Shown: positions 1 through 6,656, counted from the stretch's first letter. The stretch is 7,662 nucleotides of DNA from DATJUF01 sp035524095 (GCA_035524095.1 DATKPK010000111.1:1-7662), one strand, 5' to 3'. Notes: generated by a model not told the origin, from the sequence alone. Made by a program: numbers and translations.

Positions 1-1
1 G

Positions 2-1051
2 CCACCGATGGACTATGGCCTGATTGCGCGGCAGATCCGGCGCGAATTCGGCAAAGCACCCGAGCAGTTGTTCGCAAGCTTCGATCGCGAGGCGTTTGCG
101 GCGGCGTCCTTGGGCCAGGTCCATCATGCGCGGCTCAAGAGCGGCGAGGAAGTCGCAGTCAAGATTCAGTATCCGGGTGTTGACGATACGGTTGAGCAGG
201 ACCTCGGCAATCTGAAACTGCTGCTGCGGACGTTGCAGGCGGTGGCCGGCGATATCATGCGGCAGAAGATCGATACGAAGTCGATCTACGCAGAGTTGCA
301 GGAGCGGCTGCTTGAGGAACTAGACTACGTCAATGAAGCGCGCAATATCGCTGAATTCCAGAGATTGCTGGCCGACGACAAGGAAATTCTGTTACCGCGC
401 GTAGTCCCAGAACTGAGTACGCGGCGCGTGCTCACGATGAGTTATATCGACGGCTATCGGTTAGCGGATGTGTTCGGCGAGGGTGCCGATGTGAAGCTGC
501 GCCGATGGGTCGCGACCAAGTATTACATGCTGGTGTGGCGGCAGATTCTGGAATTTGGCGTGCTGCACACCGATCCACAGCCGGGCAATTATCTGGTGAC
601 CTTCCATCCCAAGCTGGGGATTCTAGACTTCGGCTCGGTACGCTACTTCTCGGAAAATGTACGAAGCTCAAGCCTGTTGCTCGCGCAGTCGATTCTGGCA
701 GGTGATGACCCGGCGGTCGCGTCGGCATTGGTCAAGCTGGGGTATCTTGAGCCGAGGCAAGAAGCCGCCCCGATGGTCAAGATTATCTACATGCTGTTTG
801 AGCCGGTGATCACCGACCGAGCGTACCATCCAGACGAATACGACGCTGTAACCAAGGCCTCGCAAGTGGGAGAAATAGCGATCGAGCATAAGCTGTATAA
901 ATCGCCGCGCCACAGCATTTTTCTGCTGCGGGCGTTGATCGGTCTGGACGGCATCATGAAGGGGTTGGGGGTCAAGCAGAATTACTGCGCGATGTTTCGT
1001 GAATGTGTCCGGCTAGCAACGGCGGCGAGCAAACGCCGCCGCCAGGCTTAG
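2..1051 (+). CDS. ABC1/AarF/UbiB-family atypical kinase, 5'-truncated by window edge
   Basis: This is an atypical protein-kinase-like ATPase of the ABC1/AarF/UbiB family. Members support ubiquinone or other isoprenoid-lipid metabolism at the inner membrane; the substrate of this one cannot be told. Counting from the ATG at 8, the alanine-rich nucleotide loop AAASLGQVH is at 31-39, VAVKIQYPG at 49-57 with the lysine at 52, the E-x-DY-x-x-EA-x-N block at about 104-112, the catalytic HTDPQPGN at 187-194 (D189, N194), and DFG at 207-209. The frame is open to the left edge and codons 2-7 read Pro-Pro, matching the conserved PP just before this point in the family. The family's N-terminal KxGQ helix is missing, so the true start lies upstream and the ATG at 8 is probably internal. 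The usual HADPHPGN reads HTDPQPGN here. It converges with the next gene across 22 bp. The family call is firm; the pathway is not. Confidence 0.93.
   Translation, partial: PPMDYGLIARQIRREFGKAPEQLFASFDREAFAAASLGQVHHARLKSGEEVAVKIQYPGVDDTVEQDLGNLKLLLRTLQAVAGDIMRQKIDTKSIYAELQERLLEELDYVNEARNIAEFQRLLADDKEILLPRVVPELSTRRVLTMSYIDGYRLADVFGEGADVKLRRWVATKYYMLVWRQILEFGVLHTDPQPGNYLVTFHPKLGILDFGSVRYFSENVRSSSLLLAQSILAGDDPAVASALVKLGYLEPRQEAAPMVKIIYMLFEPVITDRAYHPDEYDAVTKASQVGEIAIEHKLYKSPRHSIFLLRALIGLDGIMKGLGVKQNYCAMFRECVRLATAASKRRRQA
1020..1041. terminator. GC-rich hairpin at the ubiB-like gene 3' end, possible bidirectional terminator
   Basis: A perfect 8-bp stem CGGCGGCG / CGCCGCCG closes a 6-nt AGCAAA loop. 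It lies inside the last codons of the UbiB-family gene and 32 nt beyond the stop of the convergent membrane-protein gene. Neither side has a real T-tract, so it is a weak intrinsic terminator at best. The position between convergent genes fits a transcription block. Confidence 0.35.
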
Positions 1052-1073
1052 TTATCAGAGCGGCTGCGGGGAT

Positions 1074-2351
1074 TCACCAGCCGTGCTGGACCCACCACAT
1101 CAGGCCCCAGACTTCGACTAAAGTACCAAGCACGGCGTAAATCGCGATCATCCAACTGTAGCAATATTTAGCGCCGGCAGCCGCAAGCAGCATCACGAAC
1201 GGCAGATAGTCAACCGAATAGCGGCAGCCGAACTGCTCAAAGCCAGTCCAATAATAGACGAGGTATAGAGCTTGAATGGCGACGATGGCGGCGACCGCCA
1301 GTTGATTGATGCGCTCGCGATAGTCGGCGGCGAGTGCGATATAGATAGCTGGAGTCGAGATGAAGATGGTGAATCCCGACATCGTGGGATTAAACCATGG
1401 GAAACCGGCTATCCGCTGGGGCAATTTCAGGAAGTACACATAATAGTTAATGGCTAGATAGTGGATACTGAACAGGCCCCATGGCCCTGCTCCGCCAGTA
1501 TCCTCGACGACCCGCCGGTAGCCATTGTCGAACGGGCTGCCGAAGCGCGCGAAGTTATACCAAGCGTCGAAGGCAAGCAGGAGGCCGAGAGCGAGCACGA
1601 AGGCGATTTCGCGCTTTTGTCTAAAAGGTGCTTCAGCACTCGACCAGAGCGTGACTGCGAAGAAAGGGAATGAGAGCAAAACGGCTTGGCGTGAGAGCAC
1701 GGCAAGGCCGAAGCCGAGACCGGCGAGCCATCCGCGGCGCGCGCCGAGAACGTCGAAGAGGGCAAGCATCAGCCCAAACGCGGTCGTGACGTGCATCAGC
1801 GCCCATGTGTTGCCGCACTGCCCGGCTGCGAAAAAGAAAAGCGAGCCGGTGCCGAAAAGTATCGTAAGCCATACGCGCTTCCATTGATCGAGTCCGAGCA
1901 GACCGGTGATTGACCACCATAGCGCGACCGCGAGGCCGCCAAGCGCGGCGTTGAACGAGGCTTGATGGAAATCGAGACCCCATATCGCAACCAATGGCAT
2001 CATCAGCAGACTGGGCGCGATCCCATAGGCGATATAACTGCGGTCGGCGACATGGGTCATCTCGAAGTAGGAGCGCGGATCGATAAGGTCGAAGTGGCCG
2101 TGGAGCATCGACCAGGCCAAAACGACATGAGCGTTGAAGTAGGTCGGGTTAGAGAAGCTGGTGCTGAACTCGTAAAGCCGCCAGAAGAGCAAGACGATCA
2201 GCCAGAAGACGGCAGGATGGTCGCGGGAGGCGGCTATCAGCGGAGTAGTACGAGCCGAAGTGGTTAATCGAGTCGTGCACCCCGATGGTGGATTGCGCAG
2301 TGAGACGGACGTACTGGCGGAATCGGCGAAGTCGGCGCGGGGTTGGTCCAT
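1074..2351 (-). CDS. Polytopic membrane protein, GT-C / glycosyltransferase family 39-like
   Basis: A 425-residue multi-pass inner-membrane protein with about 10 hydrophobic segments from residue 47 onwards. Features match the GT-C-like bacterial proteins often annotated as glycosyltransferase family 39. These are a first loop after TM1 with FNAHVVLAWSMLHGHFDL (72-89), then YIAYGIAPSLLMMPLVAIWG (106-125), an LAVLSRQAVLL helix start (216-226), WYNFARFGSPFDNGY (264-278), and FEQFGCRYSVDYLPF near the C terminus (371-385). Such enzymes move a sugar from a polyprenyl-phosphate donor on the periplasmic side; activity and acceptor here are inferred only. The first 45 residues are polar, Ser/Thr-rich and unlike a signal peptide. 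No clear Shine-Dalgarno precedes the ATG, so the start is the least certain part and could lie further in. No partner glycan genes are adjacent; it stands alone between a terminator and a convergent gene. Confidence 0.75.
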   Translation of the reverse strand: MDQPRADFADSASTSVSLRNPPSGCTTRLTTSARTTPLIAASRDHPAVFWLIVLLFWRLYEFSTSFSNPTYFNAHVVLAWSMLHGHFDLIDPRSYFEMTHVADRSYIAYGIAPSLLMMPLVAIWGLDFHQASFNAALGGLAVALWWSITGLLGLDQWKRVWLTILFGTGSLFFFAAGQCGNTWALMHVTTAFGLMLALFDVLGARRGWLAGLGFGLAVLSRQAVLLSFPFFAVTLWSSAEAPFRQKREIAFVLALGLLLAFDAWYNFARFGSPFDNGYRRVVEDTGGAGPWGLFSIHYLAINYYVYFLKLPQRIAGFPWFNPTMSGFTIFISTPAIYIALAADYRERINQLAVAAIVAIQALYLVYYWTGFEQFGCRYSVDYLPFVMLLAAAGAKYCYSWMIAIYAVLGTLVEVWGLMWWVQHGW

Positions 2352-2460
2352 ATTGGCTCGAGGCCAGTAAATGCGATCGCGGGCGCTCAGCCAAGAGGAG
2401 TGGTATGCATCCGTTAGGAAGGGCTTAGTTACAAGCGCAGCCGTGGTTTAGGCGACCCGG

Positions 2461-2484
2461 CAAAGAAAACGGCCGCGAGCCGTT
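2461..2484 (-). terminator. Rho-independent terminator of the OmpA-family gene
   Basis: On the minus strand a 6-bp stem AACGGC / GCCGTT closes a 5-nt TCGCG loop and runs straight into TTCTTTG, giving a T-rich tail directly after the stem. It begins 43 nt past the stop of the OmpA-family gene and ends before the membrane-protein gene, so the two minus-strand genes are probably separate transcripts. The rest of the 175-bp gap shows no feature I can support. Confidence 0.6.
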
Positions 2485-2526
2485 AAGCCCGCAGCCGATT
2501 GGGTGGCCTTGCTGGTGAGAGAGCGG

Positions 2527-3198
2527 CTATTGATCCACTGGAACCAGTTCGACGCGGCGATTCTGGGCGCGGCCTTCAGCCGTGCTATTCGCCGCCACGA
2601 AGCCGGTCTTGCCGAAGCCTTGCGGGATCAACTGGCTCGACGGGATGCCCTGATCCTCGAGATAATTCGCGACTGACTCAGCACGCCGCTGCGACAGCTT
2701 CAGATTGTACTTGTAGCCGCCGATAGAATCGCAATAGCCATTGACATAGATCTTGAGGTTCGGATTGGCCTTGAGGGTCTCGGCGGCCTCGTCGAGCACG
2801 GGCTTGTCGACGGTGCGGATATAGGACTTGTTAAAGTTGAAGTGCACGCCGCGCAGAATGATTTTGGTTGGCGCAGGAGCCGGTTGCTCAGGCGGGGGAG
2901 GAGGCGGCGCTGGCGGCGGCGGTGCCGGAGCCGGCACGGGATGGGCGATGAAGCATCCAGCTAAAGCTCCAATCACAGCGCCAGCGGCGACACCCACCGG
3001 AACGCCAATTTCATAGGCCTTGTCGTTGTTACCCCCTGACGAGGCGGCGACAGCAGCACCGAGTCCGCCACCAGCCAAGGCGCCGACACCGGCACCAACC
3101 AAGCAGCCTTGACGCTGCTCGGCACTCATCGAGCTACAACCGGCGGCCATCGCAACAACAGCCAGCCACATCACCCAAGTTGCGAATTTCTTTCCCAC
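2527..3198 (-). CDS. OmpA-family peptidoglycan-binding outer-membrane lipoprotein (Pal-like)
   Basis: A 223-residue lipoprotein that likely tethers the outer membrane to peptidoglycan. In order: basic N terminus and hydrophobic signal segment (1-20); lipobox MAAGC with the lipidated cysteine at C21 and Ser at +2, which favours outer-membrane sorting; two glycine-zipper segments (about 34-52 and 66-81); a Pro/Ala linker (about 87-110) to span the periplasm; and an OmpA C-terminal domain (about 112-220). In that domain GYCDSIGGYKYN and LSQRRAESVANYL match the peptidoglycan-binding core. D157 and R172 have the 15-residue spacing of the diaminopimelate-binding Asp/Arg pair of OmpA-type domains; the residue before the Asp is Cys instead of the usual Thr or Ala. 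The start is GTG, preceded on the minus strand by AAAGG five bases upstream. The Ala at lipobox -3 is less common but allowed. The gene has its own terminator and starts divergently from the cupin gene. Calling it pal itself would overreach, since no tol genes are present. Confidence 0.9.
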   Translation of the reverse strand: MGKKFATWVMWLAVVAMAAGCSSMSAEQRQGCLVGAGVGALAGGGLGAAVAASSGGNNDKAYEIGVPVGVAAGAVIGALAGCFIAHPVPAPAPPPPAPPPPPPEQPAPAPTKIILRGVHFNFNKSYIRTVDKPVLDEAAETLKANPNLKIYVNGYCDSIGGYKYNLKLSQRRAESVANYLEDQGIPSSQLIPQGFGKTGFVAANSTAEGRAQNRRVELVPVDQ

Positions 3199-3387
3199 GT
3201 CAACCTTTCGTTGCCGGCCACGATGCGGGGCAGGCTCAGGATTTAGGATTTTGTAATCAGCACTATTGGATGCCGTTCAGAGGCGAATGAGGCAAGCAGT
3301 TGCTCGTTAACAAACGGTTAAGAAGCAGCGCGCTGAATTTGGGCGGCGCCGAGTGTGCTTTCGATATCAGGCAAATGGCGGATGCGT

Positions 3388-3417
3388 TTGACATCTCGAC
3401 GGTCCTGGGACTATCGA
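3388..3417 (+). promoter_or_regulatory. Candidate sigma-70 promoter of the tandem cupin gene
   Basis: A perfect -35 hexamer TTGACA (3388-3393) is followed after 18 bp by TATCGA (3412-3417), a poor -10 match. A start near 3424 would give a leader of about 45 nt ending in the strong ribosome-binding site. The rest of the 270-bp divergent region holds no convincing minus-strand promoter; the AT-rich stretch near 3241-3262 is the likeliest place for the lipoprotein promoter. Confidence 0.35.
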
Positions 3418-3458
3418 GCAGGTAAGAACGCAATCCGGCAAATTCCAACCGCCCAGAC

Positions 3459-3464
3459 GGAGGT
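3459..3464 (+). promoter_or_regulatory. Ribosome-binding site fixing the cupin start at 3469
   Basis: GGAGGT lies four bases before ATG 3469 and is close to the ideal anti-Shine-Dalgarno match. It decides against the in-frame GTG at 3355: the 38 extra residues from there are basic, show no cupin similarity and span the TTGACA candidate promoter element. Confidence 0.8.
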
Positions 3465-3468
3465 CATC

Positions 3469-4128
3469 ATGTCCAGGTCTCAGCTAATCGAAGTTAATCA
3501 GCGCGAATGGCAGCCGATGAGGCCCGGTATCCTGATGAAGCCGCTGTGGTCAGATGAGGCATCGAGGCGACGGGTGCAAATCACTCGTTTCGAGCCCGGT
3601 GCCAGCCTACCGATGCATCGACATGACGGCGACGAGTTGCTGTATGTGATCGAGGGGGCACTGAGCGATGAAGCCGGTACCGTAACTGCTGGCAACATCG
3701 GTTTTCGCCCGAACGGCTGCACACATTCGGTCAAGAGCACGCATGGTGCAACGGTGCTCGCGTTTATCAGTGGGAGTATTGAGGCGGCGACGGAAGTCGG
3801 ATCGGCACCGTCCTCTCAGATAATCACCCTGACCGAAATTCCGTGGAAGTCGGCGATGACGGGAGTCCAGCAGAAGCCGGTGTGGGAAGACAAGGCGAGC
3901 AAGCGGCGGGCGGTGCTGGTGCGCTTCGAGCCCGGGGCGAAACTACCCGCTCATCGCCACGTCGGCGACGAATTCGTGTTCGTAATCGAAGGGTCAAATG
4001 CCGACGAGGCGGGCGAGTTGCACGTCGGCAATCTGAACTATCGGCCCAACGGCTGTGAGCACAGTGTCTGGACAAAACACGGTGCGACGGCGCTCGCGCT
4101 GGTTACCGGCACCGTCGAGATGCTTTAG
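3469..4128 (+). CDS. Tandem ChrR-type cupin protein (two cupin domains, no anti-sigma domain)
   Basis: A 219-residue cytoplasmic protein made of two repeats of one cupin fold, residues 14-105 and 126-217. They align without gaps at an offset of 112, with 50 of 92 identities by hand count. Each has the metal-site pattern HxH-x3-E followed by a His 30 residues later: H50, H52, E56, H86 and H162, H164, E168, H198. That spacing equals the zinc ligands of the cupin-like domain of the anti-sigma factor ChrR as I recall them, where the domain senses singlet oxygen or related stress. Both repeats share RFEPGA, GDE, VIEG, DEAG, RPNGCxHSV and HGAT, including a conserved Cys two residues before the last His. 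The N-terminal zinc-binding anti-sigma domain of ChrR is absent and no sigma-factor gene is adjacent, so a role as metal-dependent sensor or small-molecule enzyme (dioxygenase, acetylacetone-cleaving type) is open. It is a single-gene unit, divergent from the lipoprotein gene and convergent with recD2. Confidence 0.85.
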   Translation: MSRSQLIEVNQREWQPMRPGILMKPLWSDEASRRRVQITRFEPGASLPMHRHDGDELLYVIEGALSDEAGTVTAGNIGFRPNGCTHSVKSTHGATVLAFISGSIEAATEVGSAPSSQIITLTEIPWKSAMTGVQQKPVWEDKASKRRAVLVRFEPGAKLPAHRHVGDEFVFVIEGSNADEAGELHVGNLNYRPNGCEHSVWTKHGATALALVTGTVEML

Positions 4129-4159
4129 GGATAGCGCTCCAGGACTGGCAGCGGCGTGT

Positions 4160-4173
4160 CCTCGCAAGCGAGG
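4160..4173. repeat. Short palindrome, copy 1 (CCTCGC-AA-GCGAGG)
   Basis: CCTCGC / GCGAGG with a 2-nt AA centre lies 32 bp after the cupin stop. Its core differs by one central base from the palindrome at 4218-4235. No T-tract follows on either strand, so it is not a classical terminator. Confidence 0.5.
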
Positions 4174-4217
4174 CCTCAAATTCTCAAGCTGAAGGCTCGC
4201 GGACTCGCACATCGGCC

Positions 4218-4235
4218 GCCCTCGCAGGCGAGGGC
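4218..4235. repeat. Short palindrome, copy 2 (GCCCTCGC-AG-GCGAGGGC)
   Basis: An 8-bp stem with a 2-nt AG centre, 58 bp from copy 1 (centre to centre about 60). Its last base is the first base of the reverse-strand stop triplet of recD2, so the hairpin starts as recD2 translation ends. Together with copy 1 it occupies the 106-bp convergent gap and may act as a bidirectional transcription end or be a pair of REP-like dispersed palindromes. Confidence 0.55.
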
Positions 4236-6409
4236 TACGTGACACGGAGGCGGTCGGCGAGGCGGCTGAAGCGGCGGCGCTCATCCTCGTTGCGAACCGC
4301 CTGGGCCATCGCGGCGCGCGTCCCAATCAGCACGCAGACCCTCTCAGCGCGGGTGATCGCGGTGTAGATGAGGTTACGGCGGAGCATCAGATAGTGGCTC
4401 TGATGGATGGGAATGACGACCGCCGGATACTGGCTGCCCTGGCTCTTATGAATCGAAATGGCGTAGGCGAGGCCAAGTTCGTCAAGGTCGGCAAGATCGT
4501 ATTCGGCATGGCCCTCGTCGAAAACCACGCCGACTTTTGATTTTGACGTGTCGATGGCTTCGATGCGCCCGATAGCCCCGTTGAATACCAGTTTGTCGTA
4601 ATTGTTGCGCAGTTGAATGACGCGATCGCCCTCGCGATAGCGGCGGTCACCGGCGCGCAATTCCCTTCCGCGCGGATTCAGCAGGTCCTGCAGCTCACGG
4701 TTAAGCGAATGAGTGCCGAGCGGCCCGCGATTCATCGGCGTGAGGACTTGTATCGCGCGCGGGTCGGTTATGCCGAAGCGGCCGACCAGCCGCTTTTGAA
4801 CCAGTTCCTTAATTGTGGCGAGGACGTCTTCGGGCGCGGCGCGCTCGAAGAAGAAGAAATCGCCGGCCGGGTCGTTCTCGGTTTCGGGATATTCGCCGCG
4901 ATTCAGCCGATGCGCGTTAGAGACGATGAGGCTTTCGCGAGCCTGCCGGTGGACTTCGCGTAACTCGACCACCGGGACAAGGTCCGAGGCGATTACGTCC
5001 TTGAGGACGCTGCCGGGACCGACAGAGGGCAGCTGATCGCGGTCGCCGACCAAGAGCAGCGAGGAGTTGGGAGTGAGTGCGCGCAGGAGGCTCGCGGCCA
5101 ACTCAACATCCATCATCGAGGCCTCGTCGACGACGAGGTAGTTCGTGCGCAATGGGAACTGCTCGTTGCGGAGGAACTCGCCGGTTTCGGGCGCATACTC
5201 CAGCAGGCGATGGATGGTGCGGGCCTCGCGGCCGGTGGCTTCCGCGAGGCGGCGAGAGGCGCGGCCGGTCGGCGCAGCGAGGGTAGGTTTCAAGCCGGCG
5301 GCATCGAGGGCGGCGAGTAACGAGCGCAAGAGAGTGGTTTTGCCGGTGCCCGGGCCGCCAGTAATCACGGCAACGCGGCTTTTGAGAGCGCAACTGAGCG
5401 CGCGCAACTGCTCGGCTGAGAGCACCACGCCGGAGTCGGACTTCTGAGCGGCATCGAGGGCGCGGGTGACGACGCTAGCGCCGATCGGACGGCCTGCCAT
5501 CAGGATATGGATCCGGTCAGCGACAGTAGTCTCGGCATCGTAAAGCCGCTTGAGATAGACGGCGGGATGGTCTTCGACCTCATCGGTGACGACCTCGCCG
5601 GTTTGGATGAGTTCGCCGAGCGCCTGCCGGGCAAGCTCCGGTTCCATTTCAAGGCCGCTGGCGAACTGATGTTCGAGATAGGCGAAGGGCGCGAAGACGT
5701 GGCCCTCCTCGGCCATTCGTTCGAGGAGGTAAAGGATTGCGGCGCGGGCACGCCGCAACGAACTGCGCGGGACACCGAGCTTTTCAGCGATTGCATCGGC
5801 AGTGCGGAAGCCAATTCCGGTGATGGTGCGGGCGAGTAAGTACGGGTCCTCGGTGACCGTCGCCAGCGAATCTTTGCCGTACATCTGGTGGATGCGGCGG
5901 GCGTGACTGGCGGCAACGCCGTGGCCACGAAGGAAAACGGTCAGCTCGCGGAGGCCCGAGGCGTCGCGCCAGGCAGCGGCGATGCGCCGGGCGACAATAC
6001 TCGGAAGGCCGCGCACCTCGTGAAGGCGCTCGGGTGTGGTGTCCAGGATAGTTGCGAGACTGTCGCCGAAGCGTTCGACGATACGGCGGGCGAGGGCAGG
6101 GCCGACGCCTTTGATCTCGGAAGCCAGGTACCGCTCCAGAGCAGCGACGCCGGCCGGCCTAATGGTCTCGAAGTCGTCGACGCGGAATTGCTCGCCATAA
6201 CGGGGATGCTTCTCGAAGCGACCAGTCAGCCGCAGGCCAGAGCCAATCTCGACGCCGCTTAAGTCGCCGATTACGGTAATGCGCCCGCGAGCGCCGTCGT
6301 CGTCGGAGCGTTCGACGACCGCGACGGCATAGCCGTTGGCCTCATTGACGAAAAGCAACTGGTCGAGGGTGCCCTCGATTTGGAGGGCTTCGGGCGCGGA
6401 AGCATTCAC
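4235..6409 (-). CDS. recD2: RecD2-type superfamily 1B DNA helicase
   Basis: A complete 724-residue ATP-dependent 5'-3' DNA helicase of the RecD2 (RecD-like/TraA) family, which works without RecBC in replication-fork upkeep and repair. The N-terminal OB-like region (about 10-85) starts with the typical GTLDQLLFVNEANGYAV. A helix-hairpin-helix block follows (about 88-150; EIKGVGPALARRI at 98-110). The helicase core has Walker A GGPGTGKT (351-358), motif Ia AAPTGRAS (378-385), Walker B VVDEAS (426-431; D428, E429), motif III LVGDRDQLPSVGPG (453-466), motif IV EVHRQ (485-489), motif V AISIHKSQGSQYPAVVIP (650-667), and motif VI NLIYTAITRAER (679-690). All catalytic motifs are intact and length fits short RecD2 proteins. 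The start is GTG, the first usable start after an upstream in-frame stop; there is no clear Shine-Dalgarno. It is divergent from the small membrane-protein gene. No recB or recC is in the window. Confidence 0.95.
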   Translation of the reverse strand: MNASAPEALQIEGTLDQLLFVNEANGYAVAVVERSDDDGARGRITVIGDLSGVEIGSGLRLTGRFEKHPRYGEQFRVDDFETIRPAGVAALERYLASEIKGVGPALARRIVERFGDSLATILDTTPERLHEVRGLPSIVARRIAAAWRDASGLRELTVFLRGHGVAASHARRIHQMYGKDSLATVTEDPYLLARTITGIGFRTADAIAEKLGVPRSSLRRARAAILYLLERMAEEGHVFAPFAYLEHQFASGLEMEPELARQALGELIQTGEVVTDEVEDHPAVYLKRLYDAETTVADRIHILMAGRPIGASVVTRALDAAQKSDSGVVLSAEQLRALSCALKSRVAVITGGPGTGKTTLLRSLLAALDAAGLKPTLAAPTGRASRRLAEATGREARTIHRLLEYAPETGEFLRNEQFPLRTNYLVVDEASMMDVELAASLLRALTPNSSLLLVGDRDQLPSVGPGSVLKDVIASDLVPVVELREVHRQARESLIVSNAHRLNRGEYPETENDPAGDFFFFERAAPEDVLATIKELVQKRLVGRFGITDPRAIQVLTPMNRGPLGTHSLNRELQDLLNPRGRELRAGDRRYREGDRVIQLRNNYDKLVFNGAIGRIEAIDTSKSKVGVVFDEGHAEYDLADLDELGLAYAISIHKSQGSQYPAVVIPIHQSHYLMLRRNLIYTAITRAERVCVLIGTRAAMAQAVRNEDERRRFSRLADRLRVT

Positions 6410-6523
6410 GGCATCAATAGGTTTGACGGAGTTGGGGGTGCTTGGAAATGGCGGCCACGCACGTCAATGAACAGGCGACGGCGGGGTGATACCGAGGAGC
6501 GCGCAAGCGCCGTGAACGAGCAC

Positions 6524-6541
6524 CGTAACATAAGCGTAACA
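6524..6541 (+). repeat. CGTAACA direct repeat, one helical turn apart
   Basis: CGTAACA occurs at 6524-6530 and 6535-6541, an 11-bp period that puts both copies on one face of the helix. It lies about 130-140 bp before the expected sigma-54 transcription start, within the usual range of enhancer sites. Activator binding is inferred; no known enhancer-binding-protein consensus matches. Confidence 0.3.
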
Positions 6542-6614
6542 AACGACTAGCGAGTTCCTGTTTTAGTTTCGCATTCGCATTCCGCAAAGCTCCGTGACAA
6601 GCAAAGACCAAATA

Positions 6615-6627
6615 AATCAAGGAATTC
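6615..6627 (+). promoter_or_regulatory. IHF-like site between enhancer region and sigma-54 promoter
   Basis: AATCAAGGAATTC matches the IHF core WATCAANNNNTTR at every fixed position but the last. It is centred near -46 relative to the expected start, in a locally AT-rich stretch of an otherwise GC-rich window. IHF bending between enhancer and promoter is common for sigma-54 genes. The consensus is loose, so chance is possible. Confidence 0.35.
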
Positions 6628-6640
6628 AAAGATATGCGAG

Positions 6641-6656
6641 TGGCACAGACAATGCT
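6641..6656 (+). promoter_or_regulatory. Sigma-54 (-24/-12) promoter of the small membrane protein
   Basis: TGGCACAGACAATGCT matches the sigma-54 consensus TGGCACRNNNNTTGCW at every defined position but one (A for the first T of TTGC). It has the invariant GG (6642-6643) and GC (6654-6655) separated by exactly 10 bases. The start of transcription would fall near 6667, leaving a leader of about 25 nt with a ribosome-binding site at 6675-6681 before ATG 6692. No other sigma-54 match this good was noticed in the window. Expression would need an activating bacterial enhancer-binding protein and thus be signal-dependent. Confidence 0.72.

Noticed and set aside
1525..1887. 120-residue plus-strand ORF antisense to the GT-C-like gene
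   Set aside because: Shadow frame, Lys/Arg/Ser-rich, opposite well-conserved membrane helices.
2352..2460. Promoter for the GT-C-like gene (TTGTAA about 17 bp before a GATGCA/CATACC)
   Set aside because: Only four of six -35 bases match and no usable -10 stands at proper spacing.
3355..3468. GTG-initiated N-terminal extension of the cupin protein (38 residues)
   Set aside because: The GGAGGT ribosome-binding site sits directly before ATG 3469, and the extension is basic, unlike any cupin, and covers a TTGACA element.
4160..4235. Possible CRISPR array from two similar palindromes
   Set aside because: Only two units, each under 20 bp, with differing flanks and no cas genes; better described as paired palindromes.
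4613..4963. 116-residue plus-strand ORF antisense to recD2
   Set aside because: Antisense shadow within the helicase core; no motif of its own.
5888..6262. 124-residue plus-strand ORF antisense to recD2
   Set aside because: Shadow of a GC-rich gene with all helicase motifs intact on the other strand; low-complexity Gly/Ala/Asp composition.
6414..6629. 71-residue minus-strand ORF upstream of recD2
   Set aside because: No family resemblance; it overlaps the regulatory region of the divergent gene, and no ribosome-binding site was apparent.
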